A program made the position numbers and the translations under genes. This document shows, one piece after another, positions 10,204-20,499 of a stretch of 64,000 nucleotides of DNA; positions within the stretch are counted from its first letter, which is position 1, and each line of letters opens with the position of its first letter. Origin of the DNA: Plotosus lineatus (lineage: Eukaryota; Chordata; Actinopteri; Siluriformes; Plotosidae); the NCBI GenBank assembly GCA_024760905.1, contig CM045731.1, positions 19,659,001-19,723,000 on the forward strand. Direction: 5' to 3'. Under the pieces are notes generated by a model, which was not told the origin of the DNA, ran no database searches, and was given only the letters and a program-made list of their open reading frames with translations.

Positions 10204-10239
10204 CTACCTGACAAGGTAAGGTAGGCCATACCGAACACA

Positions 10240-11060
<821 letters not shown>

Positions 11061-11067
11061 CTCAGGT

Positions 11068-11069
<2 letters not shown>

Positions 11070-11118
<49 letters not shown>

Positions 11119-11143
11119 CACAACGTGTGTGTGGTTGTTTGTG

Positions 11144-11198
<55 letters not shown>
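11070..11198. repeat. (CA)n and (AT)n microsatellites
   Basis: A CA run (11069-11117) and an AT run (11151-11198) are separated by a short TGTGTGTGG segment. Confidence 0.95.
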
Positions 11199-11199
<1 letters not shown>

Positions 11200-11203
<4 letters not shown>

Positions 11204-11701
11204 TGCGGGTTATATGGACTTCCGGTCTTTCAAGTGAGCAAGGGCGCCGTTGAATATTTGTTTAGTACTCAGCCTGCACTGATGTGAATCACCAGCAGAG
11301 CGGCGAGTTCACTTTCTTTTCTGGATTCGGGTTTTCATTCATTGTACAACTCTTTTTGCTTACCTGAGTATGCATGGTAGATTGCGCCGATCCAAGCAGA
11401 TAGCTAATTCAGTCTTGGGAAAGCCGGAAATTCTGGCATTGCCGGAAAACTTGCACCCATGCTAGTAGGTTTACACTTCTGTCCAACCATATTTGCCTAG
11501 GGTTACAAAAGTCCATAAAACAGTGTAAACACAAAGATGACAGAGACGACTTCTTTACACAAGGGTAACATGCAGTGAACTGGGAAGCAGCAGGGCACGT
11601 TCAGTCTGTCGTTTGTAAACAATGGATGCAGCATCATTACGTCATTGCGTCAATACGTCAGCGTACTACGTAGGTACGTCTTGTGCTCAAAATTTGACAT
11701 A

Positions 11702-11741
<40 letters not shown>

Positions 11742-11821
11742 TGAGTGGGTGGGCGTAACGTAACACGTAAAACATAAAAACGTAAAACGGACAAACATAA
11801 GTCAGGGAGCATCTGTCTATA

Positions 11822-11885
<64 letters not shown>

Positions 11886-12053
11886 CGTGTGTGTGTGTAC
11901 AGACGCTCCCCGACTTATGTTCATCCATTTTACATTTTTTTGATTTCATGTTTAAAAAAAAAAAGTCAAATTTTGAGTTTAGACATACCTACGTAGTATG
12001 CTGACGTAATGATGCAATGATGCAGCATTCATTGTTTACAAACTACAGACTGA

Positions 12054-12110
<57 letters not shown>

Positions 12111-12605
12111 AGTTATATAGCGTGTTACCATTCTGTTAAGACGTCGTCTCTGTGATCTTTGTGTTTACATTATTTTGCGGACTTTTGTAACCCGAAGCAA
12201 ATATGCTTGGTCAGAAGTGTAAGCCTACTAGCATGGGTGCAAGTCTCATACACAGAGATGAATTAACTATCTGCTCAGATTGGCGCAATCTACCATACAT
12301 ACTCAATTAAGCAAAGAGAGTTGTAATATGAATGAAAACCTGATTCCACAAATTACAGAACAATTACAGATATTTATTATCTTTTAGCAGAATCCTAAGA
12401 ACGTATACTTTATTTTTATATTAATATTCATTACTATTTGTACTTGTTCTTTGTATTCATCTTTTGAATAAAGTTTACTTACTTACTTATACAAAAGAAA
12501 GAACTCTCCGCTTTGGATTCACATTAGTGCAGGCGTGTTCTAAACAATTTCAACGGCACCCTTCTGCACTTTAAAGACTGGAAGTCTATATAATCCACAG
12601 CAAGT
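11200..12605. repeat. Large foldback (inverted repeat) element
   Basis: The left arm (about 11203-11820) and right arm (about 11900-12605) are diverged inverted copies. Left-arm landmarks TTGCACCCATGCTAGTAGG, GTAGATTGCGCCGATCCAAG and GGCGCCCTTG-type segments reappear reversed on the right (11460 with 12233, 11385 with 12280, 11250 with 12556). The axis is an (AT)n run at 11826-11881. A 120-base AT-rich insertion is in the right arm (about 12370-12500). No coding frame is seen. Confidence 0.75.
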
Positions 12606-12946
12606 ACACTACTTTCGCAAGTACACTACTTTCGGTATTGAGCGCTTCACATATTGTAAGCGTTGATTGACTGTTTTAAGCTTCATGTAAAGTGACTCGG
12701 GATAAATAAGTGACTTATTTAAAATTAATGTTGATATTAATTGATATATTTGATATTATTTTACAATGTTATGTTTATAATAATTGATTTAGGGGTGTTT
12801 TATGAGATAAGGTAATGGTATTTATGGATGTATAATACAGTATGAGCATCATACGTCACACGTCATACGTCACTGTAACAACTTACGTTCACTTTCAACT
12901 TATGTTCGGCCATCCAGAACCAATTAAAAACGTAAGTCGGGGAGCA
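11900..12946. mobile_element. Tigger-like MITE forming the right arm
   Basis: Inverted ends CAGACGCTCCCCGACTTATG (11901) and CGTAAGTCGGGGAGCATA (ending about 12947) bound this piece; a matching end, TAAGTCAGGGAGCATCTGTC, closes the left arm at about 11798-11818. This suggests two copies in opposite orientation joined at their ends. An (AT)n run lies at 12057-12107. The CHST unit 2 sequence starts immediately after it. Confidence 0.5.
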
Positions 12947-12950
12947 TAGA

Positions 12951-14065
12951 TCAAACTTGCCAATTTTATTCGATCAGTCTCTGGAACCGTAAAATGAGGC
13001 GTTCATTGTCTGCAAAAGTGAGTTTACACGGCATTTCAAGACCCCCTGCCACTTGGGAATTTCTATAATGTTCATCAGTAACAACATATTTGATTGTTCC
13101 AAAACATTAAAATATTTTGCTGTGTTCTTTTGGTAAATGTCTAACAACCGATGAACCATTCGAAACTGCTACAGCAAAACTATGGCATACTCTGAATGAA
13201 TGGAACGATGAGCAGGATATAAATCTAACAGAAAGTGATGATGAGTATATTTCACCCCATTCTCCTGCTCAGTATCTTCATAAATTTAAAGATGTTCCTG
13301 GCCATGTGCGTGCTTGTGTTGATTAGTTCAAAGGGGGCCATGTGCTAAAATTGACATTCATGTTGATTGGCTCGATTTTACATCTAGGGAAAATATTTAA
13401 AGGAACAGCACTGCCATGGAGAATTAAATGGTCTTTTTTTTTTTTTAATTATGCTGTTTTCTGTTTATTTTCAGCTTTCATGTAAGTAATTTGGTTAATA
13501 TCACAAAATTAATAACACAAATATCAGTAAAACTCTTTTATTGTTCTGTAATTATTCATGTTTTCCACCTCAATGCTAATAAGCACTTACTGTTCCACCC
13601 CACTGGTAACCATTTTAATAAGTGCCAACCTACTCCAATTTTTTAAGCACTCTCGGCGCTTATCACACCACATACTGTATATATCAATCGACTAGCAACC
13701 TTGTCTGCCTGTGCTGTGTCTCTTGCTTGACGTCAGCTGTGATTGGCTCCAACTTCCCCTTTGATCCTGACAAATAAGTGGTGCTAATATAAAATAATTT
13801 CCCAGTGCAGCTAACTGGGTTATCAAAGGCAAATGGCAATAAACATTAAAATAGTCTCTCACTGTCTATGGTTACTGTAATGATTAACACCATTGAAATA
13901 TTGACTCACTGGTAGATTTGTTGGAGGAAGAACAAGGTGTCACATTACTATTTGCTGGCTGCATCATACAAAGACAACACTGTGATGGTTATCTCCACCT
14001 TCATTGAGAACGACTCCAGGGTGACATTCGTTATGACGCTCCCATGCGCTCACCGACAAAACAAA
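12951..14065. other. Duplicated 5' flank of CHST unit 2
   Basis: Homologous to 604-1867. It keeps the small acidic frame (13117-13326, LTESDDEY motif), here ending earlier. The SINE body (GTGCAGCTAACTGGGTTATC) is at 13806 but is truncated. An open frame runs from 13937 into the gene and aligns without indels to that of unit 1; I regard it as 5' UTR because it is not kept in unit 3. Confidence 0.65.
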
Positions 14066-15160
14066 ATGTTGCGGTATACCGGAGTATACATCGTGTGTTT
14101 AACCCTGAGTTTATTTCCTTTTATACTTTATTTAATCCAAATATCAGAGGATGGACATGAAAAACAACTCCATTTGAACATGATCCCAGAACTTGAAGAA
14201 CAGCTGGACACTGATCAGGACAGGAGATGTGAAGCGAAGATCCACACAAGTCCGGTGCCATTCAAGCTGAAGATCAGACAATACGCCAGAAAGAAGCGTG
14301 TTCGCGACCTGTGCCGCAGCAGAGGTGCCATAAACATCAATGGCACGTGGCAGATATTTGATAAAATTCCCATCTCATACTTGAGCGACCTGTTTGTGGA
14401 CAATCGGCACGAAATAATCTACTGCAGCGTTCCAAAGGTTGGCTGCACTACATGGAAACGGATCATGATTTTCCTGAGTGAGAGTCTGAAGGTGCATGGT
14501 GTTCCTTACAGAAAACCTGAGGATCTGAAAGATGGAATAATTCATGAAGCTCCTCTACCCCGCCTCAGTGCATACCCAAGGGAAGTGATCAACAAAAAAC
14601 TGCAGACATTTAAAAAATTTCTATTCGTCAGAGATCCATTTGTTCGACTGATCTCAGCTTACAGAGATAAGTTTTTAAAACTGAATCAGCTTTACTATCA
14701 AAGGGTTGCAGTGGGATTACTGCGCAAATATGGAAATGTTTCAAATCCACCAGAATCAGTACAGGAAGCACATGCTTCTGGCATGATTCCTTCTTTCAAC
14801 AACTTTATTCAATATATACTGAGTCTCCCTGTAAAAAACGGTGACGCGTTCGACATACACTGGCGACAAACAGTTCACTTGTGCCATCCCTGTCTTATTG
14901 ATTATGACTTCATCGGGAAAATGGAAACCTTACGAGAAGATGCCGAGCAACTGCTTCGCATACTCCATGTTGATAATATAGTCAGCATTCGTCCACAGAG
15001 TGGTGGCAAAACAGAGCAAAGTGAGATAAAGAACTGGTTTTACAATATTACAGTGGAAGATAGAAGAAAACTCTACAAAACCTATGAGGAAGATTTCAGA
15101 CTGTTTGGATATAAAAATCATGAAAATCTAGACAATATCGATCCTCCTACCATCACCTGA
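14066..15160 (+). CDS. Carbohydrate sulfotransferase, CHST8-14 family, copy 2
   Basis: 364 residues with the same architecture as copy 1: membrane anchor at about 7-26, VPKVGCTTWK at 122-131, FVRDPFVRLISAYRDK at 187-202, and the conserved C-terminal blocks. All motif residues are intact and there is no internal stop, so it looks functional. By my count it differs from copy 1 at about 25 of 330 bases before codon 111 and about 24 of 735 after. Against copy 3 the counts are about 38 and 16. The start is the Met shared by all copies (MLRYTGVYIV). The differences cluster in the stem (residues 1-110), which in this family places the enzyme in the Golgi rather than binding substrate. Confidence 0.9.
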   Translation: MLRYTGVYIVCLTLSLFPFILYLIQISEDGHEKQLHLNMIPELEEQLDTDQDRRCEAKIHTSPVPFKLKIRQYARKKRVRDLCRSRGAININGTWQIFDKIPISYLSDLFVDNRHEIIYCSVPKVGCTTWKRIMIFLSESLKVHGVPYRKPEDLKDGIIHEAPLPRLSAYPREVINKKLQTFKKFLFVRDPFVRLISAYRDKFLKLNQLYYQRVAVGLLRKYGNVSNPPESVQEAHASGMIPSFNNFIQYILSLPVKNGDAFDIHWRQTVHLCHPCLIDYDFIGKMETLREDAEQLLRILHVDNIVSIRPQSGGKTEQSEIKNWFYNITVEDRRKLYKTYEEDFRLFGYKNHENLDNIDPPTIT

Positions 15161-15465
15161 GTTGATTGTTGTGTTCTAAAGTATTATTGGTGTGTTAGTT
15201 TACTGTTGGTGAATCTTGTGTTATGATATAATGTTACTAGCTTAGTCTTCTTTATTATCCGAATGCCATGAGTTCTATCGAGACGGAAAATGGGATTCTT
15301 TGTTCCTGTACTAAAAATATACAGCAGGAACAGATTGGTTGAAACAGCTAATGTAGTGGTTAAATCCAACCAATACAGATGATTGAAATGTGTCCAGTGA
15401 AATCCTTGGTTTCCTGAAAAATGTATTTATTTAGTACATACACAAACATTTACAACTAGTGTCTC
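15161..15465. other. 3' flank of CHST unit 2
   Basis: Matches 2963-3270 and 57355-57510 plus 58366-58480, including the intact site CTAAAAATATACAGCAGG. The homology is then interrupted by the insertions at 15470-17240. No gene is seen. Confidence 0.7.
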
Positions 15466-15469
15466 TCCC

Positions 15470-15560
15470 TCACGCCGGTCCCAAGCCCGGATAAATGCAG
15501 AGGGTTGCGTCAGGAAGGGCATCCGGCATAAAACAAATGCCAAATAAAATATGCGAAAAG
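15470..15560 (+). repeat. RTE LINE 5'-leader fragment
   Basis: CGGTCCCAAGCCCGGATAAA and GGAAGGGCATCCGGCATAAA match the 5' leader of the LINE at 30172-30240. Confidence 0.75.
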
Positions 15561-15570
15561 AAGATATATA

Positions 15571-16394
15571 GTAGTCCTTCTCAAAAAATTAGCATATTGT
15601 GATAAAGTTCATTATTTTCTGTAATGTACTGATAAAAATTAAACGTTCATATATTTTAGATTCATTGCACACCAACTGAAATATTTCAGGTCTTTTATTA
15701 TTTGAATACTGATGATTTTGGCATACAGCTCATGAAAACCCAAAATTCCTATCTCAAAAAATTAGCATATTTCACCCAACCAATAAAAAAAGTGTTTTTA
15801 ATACAAAAAAGTCAACCTTCAAATAATTATGTTCAATTATGTTCAGTACTTGGTCGGGAATCCTTTTGCAGAAATGACTGCTTCAATACGGCTTGGCATG
15901 GAGGCAATCAGCCTGTGGCACTGCTGAGGTGTTATGGAGGCCCAGGATGCTTCGATAGCGGCCTTAAGCTCATCCACAGTGTTGGGTCTGGTGTCTCTCA
16001 ACTTTCTCTTCACGATATCCCACAGATTCTCTATGGGCTTCAGGTCAGGAGAGTTGGCAGGCCAATTGAGCACAGTAATGCCATGGTCAGTAAACCATTT
16101 CCCAGTGGTTTTGGCACTGTGAGCAGGTACCAGGTCGTGCTGAAATATGAAATCCTCATCTGCATAAAGCTTTTCAGGAGATGGAAACATGAAGTACTCC
16201 AAAATCTCCTGATAGCTAGCTGCATTGACCCTGCCCTTGATAAAACACAGCGGACCAACACCAGCAGCTGACATGGCACCCCAAACTATCACTGACTGTG
16301 GATACTTGACACTGGACATCAGGCATTTTGGCATTTCCAACTGCCCAGTTTTCCTCCAGACTCTGGTACCTTGATTTCCGAATGACATGCAAAA

Positions 16395-16395
<1 letters not shown>
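15571..16395 (-). mobile_element. Tc1-like transposon, 5'-truncated
   Basis: The end at 15572-15610 (AGTCCTTCTCAAAAAATTAG) is the terminal inverted repeat of a Tc1-like family common in fishes. The opposite half is lost: homology stops at about 16395 in a (TG)n run, so the DNA-binding half of the transposase and the other end are gone. Confidence 0.85.
15843..16388 (-). pseudogene. Tc1-like transposase, catalytic half
   Basis: A 181-residue open frame covers the DDE domain of a Tc1/mariner transposase. Asp2 is in FQHDLVPAHSAK and the Glu in PDLKPIENLW, with exactly 34 residues between them (DD34E). The WRK block that follows Asp1 in this family starts the frame (TRVWRKTGQ), so Asp1 has just been lost at the truncation. 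The frame is otherwise uninterrupted, which suggests a fairly young copy, but it cannot be active without Asp1 and the helix-turn-helix. Confidence 0.85.
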
Positions 16396-16435
<40 letters not shown>

Positions 16436-16735
16436 ATAAAAAATGTTTAATAATGGTTTAATTAATAAATATGTTAATAAAATGTTTTAATATGTTCATA
16501 AAATGTTTCAGTGGTTAAAAAATACTTTTCTTTTACTTTTAACGCATATTTCGTACAAAATTGGTGTACTTTTATCATTTTTAAAGGCTTTATGGGGTTT
16601 ATCCAGTTCAAAGACTGGAGACTTGGAACGAATTAGGTGTTTAACATGTAACCTGCGACCCCTACTTACGAAATTCCCGCGTTACGACAAGGGCCCTGGA
16701 ACGGTTGATTTCGTAAGTTGGGGGCCGACTGTGTG
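16395..16735 (-). mobile_element. Tigger-like element fragment
   Basis: A reversed partial copy of the element at 3474-4568: TTTTTAAAGG..TTATGGGGTTTA and GGAACGAATTAGG match 3560-3640 reversed. It ends in CGTAAGTTGGGGGCCGACTG. A (TG)n run at 16398-16432 starts it. Confidence 0.6.
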
Positions 16736-16773
16736 TATATATCTATATCTATATCTATCTATATATATATATT

Positions 16774-17185
16774 GGCGGCACGGTGGCGTAGTGGTTAGCA
16801 CGTCCGCCTCACAGCAAGAAGGCCCGGATTCGATTCCTGGCCTGGGCGTTTCTGTGTGGAGTTTGCATGTTCTCCCTGTGCTTGTGCGGGTTTCCTCCGG
16901 GTGCTCCGGTTTCCTCCCGCAATCCAAAGACGTGCACTGTAGGTTAATTGGCCGTTCTAAATTGACCGTAGATTCTCTCCTGCAACGGCACCGGAACCCA
17001 GTCGTATCGGCACTTGCCTTTCCATTGGATCCTTCCAGTGGCGCCGAGACGGGGGACTTGCTGCCTGGGTAACAGCCTGTCCCTCATTACTCTCTACCCG
17101 GGCTCTGTGCACTGGGGAGTATCACCAGCCGGGATACCAGCCAGAGCGCAGCCATAGTCCTTCGGGACTGACGGAGGCCTACCAT
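16774..17185 (+). repeat. tRNA-derived SINE (DANA-like) with unknown tail
   Basis: The head GGCGGCACGGTGGCGTAGTG carries a pol III A box and GGATTCGATTCC (16827-16838) a B box. The body GTTTGCATGTTCTCCCTGTG and GGTTTCCTCCGGGTGCTCCG is typical of the fish DANA-like SINE. From about 16975 the sequence (GCAACGGCACCGGAACCCAG on) is not the usual SINE 3' end, and I do not recognise it. Confidence 0.75.
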
Positions 17186-17186
17186 A

Positions 17187-17187
<1 letters not shown>

Positions 17188-17243
<56 letters not shown>

Positions 17244-17245
17244 CA
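17188..17245. repeat. (AT)n microsatellite
   Basis: About 50 bases of AT followed by ACAT repeats, separating the insertions from the resumed CHST unit flank. Confidence 0.95.
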
Positions 17246-17599
17246 TACATTTTTGGTGTATTCAGTAGATCACTGAATTTAGACTTAGTAGTAATGCATG
17301 CAATATTTACTATCTGTACTGCATAGTAATTAAATATAAGAACTTATTATTAACATGATAGTTAGTGTATTTATAACAAATTATTCTGCATGTATTTAAT
17401 AAAAAAATATGTAATTGTGAAGTTTTGGTGTTTTGGGCATAGAAATAGAAAGGATTACACATCAAAATGGATAAATTAATAGAACTTATCTGAAATGTAA
17501 CGTGTGTTATGGTCTGACTTATTGTAAGCGCAGTGCTGGTATAGAAAATAAATCAGGACTATTTTATAAGAATATTTCATTTTAATTAATAAACTGGTT
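17246..17599. other. Shared 3' flank of CHST units, distal part (unit 2)
   Basis: AT-rich non-coding sequence matching 4569-4925 and 58745-59095. No gene is seen. Confidence 0.7.
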
Positions 17600-19090
17600 T
17601 AAAATATTTTCTCTTCCTTTCGGCTGTTTTCTTCAGGGGTCGCCACAGCGAATGATCTGCCTTCATCTCACCCTATGCTATGCATCTTTGCTTACACCAA
17701 CTACCTTCATGTCCTCCTTGACCACATCCATAAATCTTTTCTTTGGTCTTCCTCTAGGCCTTCTGCCTGGTAGTTCCAACCTCAGCATCCTACTACCAAT
17801 ATACTCACTATCCCTCCTCTGTACATGTCCAAACCATCTCAATCTAGCTTCTTTGACTTTGTCTCCAAGACATCTCACAGGTGCTGTCCCTCTGATGTAC
17901 TCATTCCTGATCCTATCCATTCCCATTACTCCCAAAGAGAACCTCAACATTTTCATGTCTGCTACCTCCAGCTCTGCCTCCTGTCTTTTCCTGAGTGCCA
18001 CTGTTTCTGAGCCATAAACATCGCTGGCCTCATCACTGTCTTGTACAGTTTTACCTTCATTCTTGCCGATACCTTCCTATTACACATCACACTGGACACT
18101 TTTCCCCAACTATTTCAACCTGCCTGCACACGCTTCTTCACCTCTTTTCCACACTCTCTATTGCTCTGGATTGTTGAGCCTAAGTATTTAATATCCTCCA
18201 GCTTCTTTATCTCTGCTCCCTGTAACCTCACTGTTCCTCTTGGGTTCTTCTCGTTCACACAAATGTGTTCTGTCTTACTGAGGCTAACCTTCATTCCTCT
18301 CCTTTCCAGGGCATACCTCCACCTCTCTAGATTTTCCTGCACTTGTTCTCTGCTCTAAATACAGATCACAATGTCATATGCAAACATCATAATCCATGGA
18401 GATTCTTGTCTAACCTCGTCTGTCAGCCTCTACATCACCATAATAAACAAGAAGGGGCTCAGAGCTGATCCTTGATGCAGTCCCACCTCCACCTTGAACT
18501 CTTCTGTCACACCGACAGCACATTTCACCTGTCTTACATTTTTCATACACGTCCTATACCACTCTAACATACTTCTCCACCACTCCAGAATTCCTCATGC
18601 AATACCACAGTTCCTCACTCGGCACCCTATCATATGCTTTCTCCAGATCCGCAAAGGCACAACGCAGCTCCCTCTGACCTTCTCTGTACTTCTCTATTCT
18701 TCTTCTTCTCTTTCGGCTTTCTCCCTTTCTCGGGAGTTGCTACAGCGAATCATCTGATTCGCACATTTGATTTGGCATAGGTTTTTACGTCGGATGCCCT
18801 TCCTGTCACAACCCTTTAGCAAGGGACAGAAACACGCCAATGGCTTTGCAGCTACGCTTTACGAAAGTCAGCAATGGTTCTTTTACATGCCTCTCACCAT
18901 AGACAGTGAGGGCCATGGCCCGCCTTTGATAACCCAGTTAGCTGCACTGGGGGCTCTGTACCTCTCTATTAACAGCCTCAAAGTAAACACTGCATCTGTG
19001 GTGCTCTTTCCTGGCATGAAACCAAAGTTTTGTTCACAAATGCTGACCTCTGCCCTTAGTCTCGTTTCCACGATTATACTTACCAAATAA
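17600..19090 (-). pseudogene. RTE LINE, RT domain and 3' end, broken (unit 2)
   Basis: The duplicate of 4926-6140. The minus strand carries MALRKRQEAELEVADMKMLR and RLRWFGHVQRRDSEYIG (about 18000-17790), the block LSKTEHICVNEKNPRGTV further upstream, and FGFMPGKSTTDAVFTLRLL at about 19030-18970. Stops and frameshifts break it. It is interrupted by a SINE at 18699-18953 that is absent from unit 1. Confidence 0.85.
18699..18953 (-). mobile_element. SINE with RTE-derived tail
   Basis: On the minus strand it starts with the SINE body (GTGCAGCTAACTGGGTTATC), continues through GGAAGGGCATCCGACGTAAA and ends in an RTE-like tail (GATTCGCTGTAGCAACTCCC, then GAAGAAGAAGAA). A 17-base target duplication, CTCTGTACTTCTCTATT (18682-18698) and 18954-18970 with one mismatch, flanks it. 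The uninterrupted site exists in unit 1. Confidence 0.85.
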
Positions 19091-19264
19091 AGACTTATAT
19101 GAATTTATTAAGTGCATAGTCTACAACTATAGTAAGAATGACACATTTGAAGGATTCACTTATGACCTCTTCTTCTTTTCCTTTCAGCTGTTCCCTTCAG
19201 GGATTGCCACACCGAATCATCTGCCTCCATCTCACCATATCTTCTGCCTGCTTTTTTGTTGCAC
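19091..19264. repeat. Spacer and short RTE tail in front of ERV-A copy 2
   Basis: Identical in layout to 6141-6315: about 85 unrecognised bases, then a minus-strand RTE tail fragment. Confidence 0.7.
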
Positions 19265-19738
19265 TGAAAGGAAAATGTTCTGAATCATCATACTGTGAAG
19301 TTTTTTACTTGTTTCTATGAGTATAGACAATTACAGGCTTATATACTTTTGTAACAATCAGGTGTGCAATTTCTATTGTGAATGTTTGCTTCTCTTTTCT
19401 AAGAGACCATTGTTTTGTCTGACCTTGCTCCGTGAAACTTTTATCTTCTATTTTGATATAGTCCAGCTGCTACCAGATACTGTTGACTTGTTTTGTCTTG
19501 TGGAAAAATACTGATGACCACTCCCAACAACGTGTTCCTCACCTCGGGCGGGGAACCAACTTCAAGCTGTATATATGTGTACTCCACCATTGTGTGTTGG
19601 TGATTTGTGAATAAAGACTGTTGTTTTTTTACACGGACTGCTGTCTTCTTTTACAACTCGCTCCAGAAGCGCTTCTGGGTGACACAGGTGAATCAATCCT
19701 TGAGGAGTATTTGTGTGGGCCGATTCAATACCCTAACA
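19265..19738 (+). repeat. 5' LTR of ERV-A copy 2
   Basis: 474 bp, TGAAAGG...CTAACA. The primer site after it (19743-19760, TGGGGGCTTGTTCGAAAT) is tRNA-Pro type but mutated at several bases. Confidence 0.9.
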
Positions 19739-19819
19739 ATTTTGGGGGCTTGTTCGAAATATTCCTGTTCAGTTAAGAAATTTAATAACTTCTTTCCTAC
19801 CTGGTTCGCAGTATTAAGT

Positions 19820-20040
19820 GAATCCAGTGTACCCATGTGTGTTTCCACGCGACAGTAATCCGGTGTACCCATGTGTGTTTCTACGGGACAGTAGTCCAGT
19901 GTACACATGTGTGCTTCCATGGAACAGTAGTATTAAATGAATCTGGTGTACCCGTGTGTGTTTCCACAGGACTTCAACATCCTCACATCTGTTCCATGAG
20001 ACTAGACTTTGATATCCTCACATGTGTTTCCGTGAGAAAA
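19820..20040 (+). repeat. Hairpin array in the ERV-A copy 2 leader
   Basis: The same ATGTGTGTTTC repeat units as 6870-7085. The last unit pairs CTCAC with GTGAG around ATGTGTTTCC (about 20016-20035). Confidence 0.55.
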
Positions 20041-20100
20041 CTAAAGATTGCATACGCTGATTAATCGAATAGTACGTCGGGACATTCAGTCCTGCGTTAC

Positions 20101-20400
20101 CATCTTCTTTTTCTTCTTTTCCTTTCGGCTGTTCCCTTCAGGGGTTGCCACAGCAAACCATCCGCCTCCATCTCGCCCCGTCCTCTGCATCTTCTTCTCT
20201 TACTCCAATGTCCTTCAAGTCTTCCTTCACCACACCCATAAATTTCTTCTTTGGTCTTCCTCTAGGCCTTCTGCCCAGTAGTTCCAACCTCAGCATCCTA
20301 CTGCCAATTTACTCACTATCCCTCCTCTGTACATGTCCAAACCATCTCAATCTTGCCTCTCTGACGTTGTCTCCAAAACATCTTACATGGGCTTACATGG
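20101..20400 (-). repeat. RTE LINE 3'-end insertion
   Basis: A minus-strand RTE 3' end (tail CTTTTCCTTTCGGCTGTTCC, then the polyprotein C-terminus) truncated at 20400. It replaces gag-protease of this provirus. Confidence 0.85.
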
Positions 20401-20426
20401 GCAATTGATTCATTGCTTTAATTAAC

Positions 20427-20490
20427 GTTAAAGACACTGATTATAATATAATTTTATGTTCAATACTATATTGTAATCAGTGTCTTTAAC
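20427..20490. repeat. Isolated hairpin, 24-nt arms
   Basis: GTTAAAGACACTGATTATAA... at 20427-20450 pairs with 20467-20490 (one mismatch) around a 16-base loop. In ERV-A copy 1 the corresponding site (about 8985) lacks it. It is a small foldback insertion of unknown family. Confidence 0.8.
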
Positions 20491-20499
20491 ATTCAATCA

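Noticed and set aside
16774..16850. Possible tRNA gene (A and B boxes present)
   Set aside because: The following body is the fish SINE body and no full cloverleaf is formed. It is a tRNA-derived SINE head.
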